NCBI GenBank assembly: GCA_000949895.1
Contig: JWIT01000030.1
Span: 1 to 39,866, forward strand
Source: Agrobacterium arsenijevicii
GTDB taxonomy: Bacteria > Pseudomonadota > Alphaproteobacteria > Rhizobiales > Rhizobiaceae
Reading direction: 5' to 3'
Length of the DNA: 39,866 bases
Part shown: piece after piece, positions 34,794-39,866 of the stretch
How positions within the stretch are numbered: the stretch's first letter is position 1
Layout of the letters: each line of letters opens with the position of its first letter
Position numbers and translations under genes: made by a program
The notes under the pieces: model-generated
Databases searched by the model: none
What the model was told of the DNA's origin: nothing
What the model saw: the letters and a program-made list of their open reading frames with translations, nothing else

Positions 34794-34899
34794 ATTAAGC
34801 GGTTCCTTCCATAAAGGCACTCAAGCCGATCAGGTTCATCCATTTTTTGGTCACTGCCGCGCACGCGCTTTGATCCAGGCAAGCGCGGTTCTTCCATTT

Positions 34900-35334
34900 T
34901 CAGGGCAGAAGTACACGGTAGACTTGGTGGTCGACGAACGTGCCGTCTGGGTAGCCCACAAAGTTGCCGGTTACGACGCCGGTCGCGCCCTCGAACTCGC
35001 CGCCGCCTTCCTTGATGTGCCAGGTGATCGAGCCGATTTCCTTTCCCTCGTCCGCCGGGAGCACTATGCCTGTTTCTGGAGTGAATACGTCGAGGTAGCT
35101 GTCGATCTCGGGGAAAAGGACCCGACCAGCCTCTACGGTTCGCCCATTTCTTGCCATCACGACGGTCGTGAAGTGGGCCGTCCCGCATGGATTCGAGAGC
35201 TGGCCGTCCTGACCCACGCTTGCGAGGTCGGGCGTTGCGATAACGCCGTCGGCGGCTGACGATACAAACCCCTGTGCATGACCTATCTGTTCTCCCTTGC
35301 CGGAAAAAACGATCAGCATTGTTTTCATGCGCAT
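34900..35334 (-). CDS. Small predicted beta-barrel protein, unknown function
   Basis: A 144-residue soluble protein without signal peptide. The C-terminal half (GSITWHIKEGGGEFEGATGV, then TGNFVGYPDGTFVDHQVYRV) has alternating hydrophobic strands and the GxFxGAxGxxxGxF pattern seen in allene-oxide-cyclase/dirigent-like barrels and DUF3224-type proteins. This is a resemblance by eye only. The start at 35334 has AGGGA 5 nt upstream. It lies 51 bases after a sugar-type permease gene and 106 bases before the flavoenzyme gene on the same strand, so it probably belongs to the same transcript. It might bind, isomerise or cyclise the product of the flavoenzyme. I cannot assign a function. Confidence 0.75.
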   Translation of the reverse strand: MRMKTMLIVFSGKGEQIGHAQGFVSSAADGVIATPDLASVGQDGQLSNPCGTAHFTTVVMARNGRTVEAGRVLFPEIDSYLDVFTPETGIVLPADEGKEIGSITWHIKEGGGEFEGATGVVTGNFVGYPDGTFVDHQVYRVLLP

Positions 35335-35385
35335 TTAGTTCCCTTCCACAATTTAGAATGTACTGCGAGCGAGAGAGGCATTTGC

Positions 35386-36348
35386 CTAATTCGGGTGCGG
35401 CGCGGATCTTTCACGCCCCGAGAGATTCTCAACGTATCGGTAGGCGACCAGGTAAAGTCCGGTGAGAACAGCCATCATCAGGAGAATGAGACCACCCACT
35501 GCCGCAGCTCGGTCGAAGCGATATTCCTGGAATGCCAGCTTGTAGAGATAAGTCGCGAGCACTTCCGAAGACCGGCCAGGACCACCCTTTGTCATGATCC
35601 ACGTCATGTCGAAGAATCTGAACGTCCAGAAGAAATCGAGCAAGCAGGAAGTCAGCATCACCGGAGCGAGATGGGGAAGCGTGACGAGCCGGAACTTGTC
35701 CCAGGCGCTACCTCCATCGACATCCATCGCCTCATAAAGATCATCGGGTACGTTCTGAAGGGCAGCCAACAAGACCAGCGTCAGGAAGGGATACCAGTTC
35801 CAGATGCTGGCGATCGTTACAGCCGCCAACGCGGAAGACGGCTGCCCAAGCCAGTCCACCGCCCAGCTGCCGAGACCGATGTCGCGAAGAAGGGAGTTCA
35901 AAAGCCCGAACTGTCCCTGATAAATCAAAATCCAAAGGATAGACACCGCCGCCGGCGGGAATAGCCAGGGAACGAACTGCAGTCCTCGCCAAAAGGACTG
36001 CATGCTTTTTGCCGAATTCAACAGAAGCGCAAAGGTCAAGCCGATCAGCAAGTGCCCTATGACTGTGCCACCGGTGAAGATGAAACTGTTCAGCGTCGAG
36101 GTCCAGAAGAGGTCATCGTGTAGCGCCCATTTGTAATGGGTAATGCCGACGAAATGCTGCTCTCCACGTCGCGTTTGAAAGAAACCGGTGTAGATGCTTG
36201 CTATCAGGGGAAATATGCCTGTGATGATCAGAAACAAAAATGTCGGACCGACAAAGAAGGCCCACTCCCGCCGGTAGGTCCTTGCGAGCTTCACACGGTT
36301 TGCTTTGACGGTAACCAGAGGTGCTTGAGACAATTGTTCGATGATCAT
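35386..36348 (-). CDS. Carbohydrate-type ABC transporter permease (MalF/UgpA class)
   Basis: Membrane subunit, 320 residues from the ATG at 36348 (MIIEQLSQAPLVTVK), which has GGGAGG 6 nt upstream and overlaps the previous gene's stop (ATGA); the frame runs 36 codons further, but inside the neighbour. Six helices are visible, beginning AFFVGPTFLFLIITGIFPL. The EAA loop is YEAMDVDGGSAWDKFRLVTL. Unusually, the MalG-class partner gene precedes it; in most such operons the MalF class comes first. Confidence 0.93.
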   Translation of the reverse strand: MIIEQLSQAPLVTVKANRVKLARTYRREWAFFVGPTFLFLIITGIFPLIASIYTGFFQTRRGEQHFVGITHYKWALHDDLFWTSTLNSFIFTGGTVIGHLLIGLTFALLLNSAKSMQSFWRGLQFVPWLFPPAAVSILWILIYQGQFGLLNSLLRDIGLGSWAVDWLGQPSSALAAVTIASIWNWYPFLTLVLLAALQNVPDDLYEAMDVDGGSAWDKFRLVTLPHLAPVMLTSCLLDFFWTFRFFDMTWIMTKGGPGRSSEVLATYLYKLAFQEYRFDRAAAVGGLILLMMAVLTGLYLVAYRYVENLSGRERSAPHPN

Positions 36349-37205
36349 TTCACGCCTCCCGCAACCATTCCTTTGATGAAGACACCTTGGAACAGCGCAA
36401 AAACGACAAGCAGGGGAAAAGCCGACAAAAAACTTGCAGCCATCAGCACTTCCCAACTGATCGTGTAGTGACCAATGAGAAGGTTCAGCGCGACGGTAAT
36501 CGGGCGCGCCTCAAGGGATGCGGTGAAAGTCAGCCCGTATAGGAATTCCTGCCAAGCCATCAAGAAGGCGAAGATGAAAGCCGCCAGAATGCCGCCCCAG
36601 CTTAGTGGAAGTGTAATTCGGAAAAAGCACTCTAGAGACGTGCATCCGTCGATTCGGGCTGCTTGCTCGATGTCTTCGGGCACCCCGTCGAACATCGACT
36701 TCAGGATAAGGGTGCAGAACGGCACCGTTAGCGTGGTGTCCAGGAAGATCAACCCGGTCCAGGTATCAATCAGACCGCTGGACTTTAGGAACGGGAAGTA
36801 ACTCAGGACCAGAATTTCGACCGGAATGACCTGGGTGAATAGCAGCAGTACGATAAGGGTTCCGGACAGACCCACTCTGTAGCGTGACATGCCATATGCC
36901 GCGGGCGCCGCCAAAGCGATCGTGAAAAACGCCGTGAGAGCAGAGATCCCGACAGAATTGCGGAACGGCAATACCAGTTCCTCTGTCGAGAAGACCTTCA
37001 GGAGGTTTTGAAAGGTCACTCGTTCGGGAATAATCTGTTTGAACAGCAAATCTGCCGGCGTGATCGCAATGATGATCATGTAAGCAATAGGAAGAAGCAT
37101 CACGCCGAGCAAAAGCCCCAGCATGATGTAGGTGTGATAGTTGCCACGTATCAGGCGGCGGACGGCGGAAGTCCTTTCCCGCGGTGCAAGTCTGTCGAAG
37201 GTCAC
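36345..37205 (-). CDS. Carbohydrate-type ABC transporter permease (MalG/UgpE class)
   Basis: Second membrane subunit, 286 residues, starting at GTG (37205) with AAGGAG 6 nt upstream. Helices begin IMLGLLLGVMLLPIAYMII. The EAA loop EDIEQAARIDGCTSLECFFR is fully typical. The C-terminus VFALFQGVFIKGMVAGGVK is the standard MalG-class tail. Its stop overlaps the next permease start by 4 bases. Confidence 0.94.
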   Translation of the reverse strand: MTFDRLAPRERTSAVRRLIRGNYHTYIMLGLLLGVMLLPIAYMIIIAITPADLLFKQIIPERVTFQNLLKVFSTEELVLPFRNSVGISALTAFFTIALAAPAAYGMSRYRVGLSGTLIVLLLFTQVIPVEILVLSYFPFLKSSGLIDTWTGLIFLDTTLTVPFCTLILKSMFDGVPEDIEQAARIDGCTSLECFFRITLPLSWGGILAAFIFAFLMAWQEFLYGLTFTASLEARPITVALNLLIGHYTISWEVLMAASFLSAFPLLVVFALFQGVFIKGMVAGGVK

Positions 37206-37264
37206 GGCGCACTCCTTTCAAATTGGTGCGCGGCGCATTGGCCGCACACTACCTTCGCACTTAC

Positions 37265-38617
37265 CTAGCGGGTGTAGCGGTCTCCGAGGTCGCCATAACT
37301 GTCGTCCCATTGCTGGTAAAGGTCGGCCCATTGCGCGGCCACTTTGTCCATTCCCGCCTGAGCGGTCTGCTGGTTCGCAACGACGCCATGGAGTTCGGTT
37401 CGGAAAATGTCTACTGCCTGCAGCAACTGAGGAGGCATCTCGCTGTAGGTATCGTAGGCATTCGGGCGCCGTGACTGCTCCAAGGCGATCTTCAGCGAGT
37501 CGGATGTGCCCACGGTGCCCTTCTGGACCTCATCCCAGATTTCCTTCCGGGTGATAAGGAAGGGCCACTTGTCAGCGATCGCCTGCTGGGTGTCATGGCC
37601 AGCGAGGACCTTGATGAACTCCCAGGCGGCTTTCTTGTTTTTCGAGTGGGCGCTAATAGCGTAAGTGCTGTCACCGCCCATCAGCATCGCTCCGGTAGTC
37701 TTGCCCTTCGGCAACGGCGAGATTGCCCATTCGAAAGTCGGCTTCAATCCCTCGATCACTGCCGGGACGCCATTCCAGTCCGGCATCATGGCGACACGGC
37801 CGGCTGCAAACGAACTCCGCAGTTTCTCGAAGTCAGTTGTCGTGAATGATGGCACGACACCGTGTTTGTTCACGAGATCGACGATAAACTGAACAGTTTC
37901 GACTGCTCTGGGCTTGTTGATCTGGAAGTCTCCACCAACACGACCAATGCGAGTTTCATTCGCGTAGAACATCCAGGCGAGAGCAAGCCAAAGCTCAGGT
38001 CCGTTACCATCGAGACCGAGGCCATACATTTCCGGCGGCTTGTTGAGTTTCATTGCGAATTCAAGCATCTCGTCGATGGTCTCGGGAGCGCGGTCTGGAA
38101 GACCGGCCTCCTTGAATGCCGTCCTGTTCCAGAGGAGAACGTTGGTCAGACCGAGCGAGGGAAGGACGTAGGTCGAACCCTTGTAGCCCTTGTCTGCCCA
38201 CGGCTCGTAGGAGCCAAGGATATCGTTGCCGGCGGCTTTGTCGGCATCGACCAGTTCGTCGAGCGGAGCGATCCAGCCTTCTTCGACAAAGCGAGCGAGC
38301 TGTGTCGGTACCCAGAGTTCAAATGTGTCAGGCAATGCACCAGCCTGGCCTGAAAGCTCCATTTTCTTGATGTACTCAATAAAGCCGATCTCCTCGACCT
38401 GAAGATCGACATTTGGATTGGCTTTGCGATAATCTTCGAAAACCTTCAGGAAAATATCCGGCATCTCGGTCGAACGCCAGTTCGAATGGGTAACGACCGT
38501 CTTGCCCTGCGCAAGCAAGCCTGATGGCAGCGCGGCGGCACCGAGAGCGAGAGCGCTCGACTGCAGAAGGAAACGACGCGATATATGCGGAACTGTGAAA
38601 CGAGGTGTATTTGTCAT
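37265..38617 (-). CDS. Extracellular solute-binding protein, family 1 (sugar-type), Tat signal
   Basis: Periplasmic receptor for the importer, 450 residues. The N-terminus HISRRFLLQSSALALGAAAL carries a twin-arginine (SRRFLLQ) motif and hydrophobic core ending LLAQG, so export as a folded protein by Tat is likely. Family features: EVIDTHSNWR-like start of the mature chain (VVTHSNWRSTEMPDIFLKVF), WNRTAFKEAGL, and the GRVAMMPDWNGVPAVI and AKNKKAAWEFIKVLAG type segments near the C-terminal third. The ribosome site is AGGGGA ~6 nt before ATG. The family binds sugars, polyols, glycerol phosphate and some nitrogen compounds; the ligand is unknown. Confidence 0.93.
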   Translation of the reverse strand: MTNTPRFTVPHISRRFLLQSSALALGAAALPSGLLAQGKTVVTHSNWRSTEMPDIFLKVFEDYRKANPNVDLQVEEIGFIEYIKKMELSGQAGALPDTFELWVPTQLARFVEEGWIAPLDELVDADKAAGNDILGSYEPWADKGYKGSTYVLPSLGLTNVLLWNRTAFKEAGLPDRAPETIDEMLEFAMKLNKPPEMYGLGLDGNGPELWLALAWMFYANETRIGRVGGDFQINKPRAVETVQFIVDLVNKHGVVPSFTTTDFEKLRSSFAAGRVAMMPDWNGVPAVIEGLKPTFEWAISPLPKGKTTGAMLMGGDSTYAISAHSKNKKAAWEFIKVLAGHDTQQAIADKWPFLITRKEIWDEVQKGTVGTSDSLKIALEQSRRPNAYDTYSEMPPQLLQAVDIFRTELHGVVANQQTAQAGMDKVAAQWADLYQQWDDSYGDLGDRYTR

Positions 38618-38778
38618 AATTATTCCCCTGTCGTTTTTCGATTCTGATTGATCGGTCCGTCTTTTGCTTTTCAGATGCGATGTTGTTTACGGGGACCGAA
38701 TGCGCGTCCAACACCACCATAGGCCGCGCCCCAGTTGCGCGATTGAGTTACCGTTCCTGAAGACCGCTCCCTGTTTGG

Positions 38779-39816
38779 TCAGGCTGCAGCTGCAGCACCC
38801 GACTCCAGGCGTTTTCCGGTCAACTTGTCAAACAAGTGAATTTCCCGGAGCGGCACCCGGAATGTCTGACGCTCTCCGATTGTGAAATTGCCGCCAGCCA
38901 TGGCGGGCACGTCGGCAACAATCTGCGTGTCGTCGGCATTTTCCAGCGTGCCGTACACGAGCTGAGTGGAGCCGAGTTTCTCTACCCGTCGCACAATGAG
39001 ATTCACTTCCCTTGTCACGCTCTGTTCGCCAACTAGGCCGGCGGGAAGAAGCTGTTCAGGACGAAACCCTTCAAGGACATTGCCGCGCTGAACGATATTC
39101 ATAGCGGGGGAGCCCACAAATGTTGCGACGAATGTATCGGCTGGACGATTATAGATTTCGTCAGGTGTTCCAACTTGGCGAACAACTCCGTCGGAGAGCA
39201 CCGCAATCCGATGCCCAAGCGACATGGCTTCGACCTGGTCGTGTGTCACGTAGATCGTCGTCGCCTTGGTTTCCGCCTGGAATTGCTGAATCTCCTGCCG
39301 AGCCGTTGCCCGCAACTTCGCATCGAGGTTGGACAACGGTTCATCCATCATGAACACGGACGGACTACGCACCAGAGCTCGCGCCAAGGCAACGCGTTGA
39401 CGCTCGCCTCCCGACAGTTGCTTCGGTTTGCGGTCAAGATGCTGCTCGATCCTGAACATGCGAGCAGCCCAAAGTGCGCGCTCCTCAATTCGCTTGCGAT
39501 CGAGCTTCATTTTTCGCAACGGAAACTCTATGTTGGCACGAACGGAGAGATGCGGGTAAAGTGCGTAGGTTTGGAAAACCATTGCGACATTTCTGTCCTT
39601 CGGTGACAGATCGGTGACATCCCTGTTGTCAATCCGGATGGCTCCCGACGTTACGGTTTCGATGCCGGCAATCATCCGCATCAATGTCGATTTGCCGCAA
39701 CCCGATGGGCCTAGCAAAACAAGAAACTCGCCGTCGGCCACATCGAGACTGATCCCCTTCACAGCCGCATAATGACCGAAGGACTTTTTGACGTTGCTGA
39801 TTTGAACGAAACTCAT
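38779..39816 (-). CDS. ugpC: ABC transporter ATP-binding protein, MalK/UgpC class
   Basis: ATPase of the importer, 345 residues. Walker A GPSGCGKST (~39-47), Q-loop MVFQTYALYPHLSV, signature LSGGERQRVALARALV, Walker B VFMMDEPLSNLDAKLR and switch TIYVTHDQVEA are intact. The C-terminal OB-fold regulatory region (~235-345, FVGSPAMNIVQRG, FRPEQLLP) is typical of sugar importers. GAGG lies 7 nt before the ATG, which overlaps the stop of an upstream gene. Such ATPases may serve more than one importer. A 161-bp gap separates it from the binding-protein gene. Confidence 0.94.
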   Translation of the reverse strand: MSFVQISNVKKSFGHYAAVKGISLDVADGEFLVLLGPSGCGKSTLMRMIAGIETVTSGAIRIDNRDVTDLSPKDRNVAMVFQTYALYPHLSVRANIEFPLRKMKLDRKRIEERALWAARMFRIEQHLDRKPKQLSGGERQRVALARALVRSPSVFMMDEPLSNLDAKLRATARQEIQQFQAETKATTIYVTHDQVEAMSLGHRIAVLSDGVVRQVGTPDEIYNRPADTFVATFVGSPAMNIVQRGNVLEGFRPEQLLPAGLVGEQSVTREVNLIVRRVEKLGSTQLVYGTLENADDTQIVADVPAMAGGNFTIGERQTFRVPLREIHLFDKLTGKRLESGAAAAA

Positions 39817-39866
39817 GCCATGCCCTCAAATATATGTTGAACGATGGTCGCCTCCCACAAGGCGAT
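39813..39866 (-). CDS. C-terminal end of an upstream gene, cut by the window edge
   Basis: From the window edge the minus strand reads IALWEATIVQHIFEGMA and stops at TGA (39815-39813), which overlaps the ATG of the ATPase gene as ATGA. Seventeen codons are too few to identify the protein. The coupled overlap strongly suggests that it is a real gene of the same operon, placed before the transporter. Confidence 0.6.
   Translation of the reverse strand: MALWEATIVQHIFEGMA

Noticed and set aside
35278..35964. 228-codon open frame on the plus strand
   Set aside because: Antisense to the MalF-class permease and its leader; hydrophilic shadow with no motif.
1..39866. CRISPR array, tRNA/rRNA genes, riboswitch or replication genes
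   Set aside because: No regularly spaced direct repeats, tRNA-like cloverleaf, rRNA sequence, known riboswitch core or repABC-type genes were found on reading both strands.

Overview
The window looks like an accessory replicon or genomic island of an alphaproteobacterium of the Rhizobiaceae (Rhizobium / Agrobacterium / Sinorhizobium type). The grounds are the mix of content: several ABC importers of different classes, a class III cyclase, an MCP ending in a WEEF-type pentapeptide, and IS66/IS3/IS110/IS5 debris of kinds common in rhizobia. No rRNA, tRNA, CRISPR array or replication origin was seen. The species was not identified.

Layout. (1) 0-5.7 kb: a chemotaxis receptor (minus), then a decayed stretch with relics of a molybdenum hydroxylase large subunit, of a dehydroshikimate-dehydratase/HPPD-like protein and of an IS5-type transposase, plus one intact cytochrome b561. 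(2) 5.75-9.93 kb: a two-gene RND efflux operon (adaptor and pump) without an outer-membrane channel or regulator nearby. (3) 10.3-12.1 kb: a membrane-bound adenylate/guanylate cyclase and the N-terminal relic of a second chemoreceptor. (4) 12.7-19.4 kb: a complete Dpp/Opp-type importer (binding protein, two permeases, two ATPases; the last four genes overlap by 1-4 nt) followed by a canonical glycerol dehydrogenase-like enzyme behind a strong intercistronic hairpin. (5) 19.9-28.6 kb (minus): hyuA-hyuB followed by a complete branched-chain-amino-acid-type importer (SBP, livG, livF, livH, livM). (6) 29.0-31.8 kb: a class III aminotransferase and an XRE-cupin regulator (minus), with a divergent 2,4'-dihydroxyacetophenone-dioxygenase-like cupin (plus). 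(7) 31.8-33.06 kb: a graveyard of IS66, IS3 and IS110 fragments, a 26-bp near-palindrome and the first ~45 codons of a zinc alcohol dehydrogenase. (8) 33.06-39.87 kb (minus): a carbohydrate-type ABC importer (ATPase, Tat-type binding protein, two permeases), a small predicted beta-barrel protein and a PYROXD2/CrtI-like FAD oxidoreductase; the tail of one more upstream gene runs off the window edge.

How it fits together. Regions 4, 5/6 and 8 each pair a full importer with one to three soluble enzymes. They read as three separate scavenging modules: uptake plus first catabolic steps of an unknown peptide-like or polyol substrate, of a cyclic amide/hydantoin or related substrate, and of an unknown substrate oxidised by a flavoenzyme. 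The third module (small barrel protein plus PYROXD2-like oxidoreductase behind a sugar-type importer) has no function I can assign and is the best candidate for an undescribed pathway. All functional calls come from reading motifs by eye; no database search was run.
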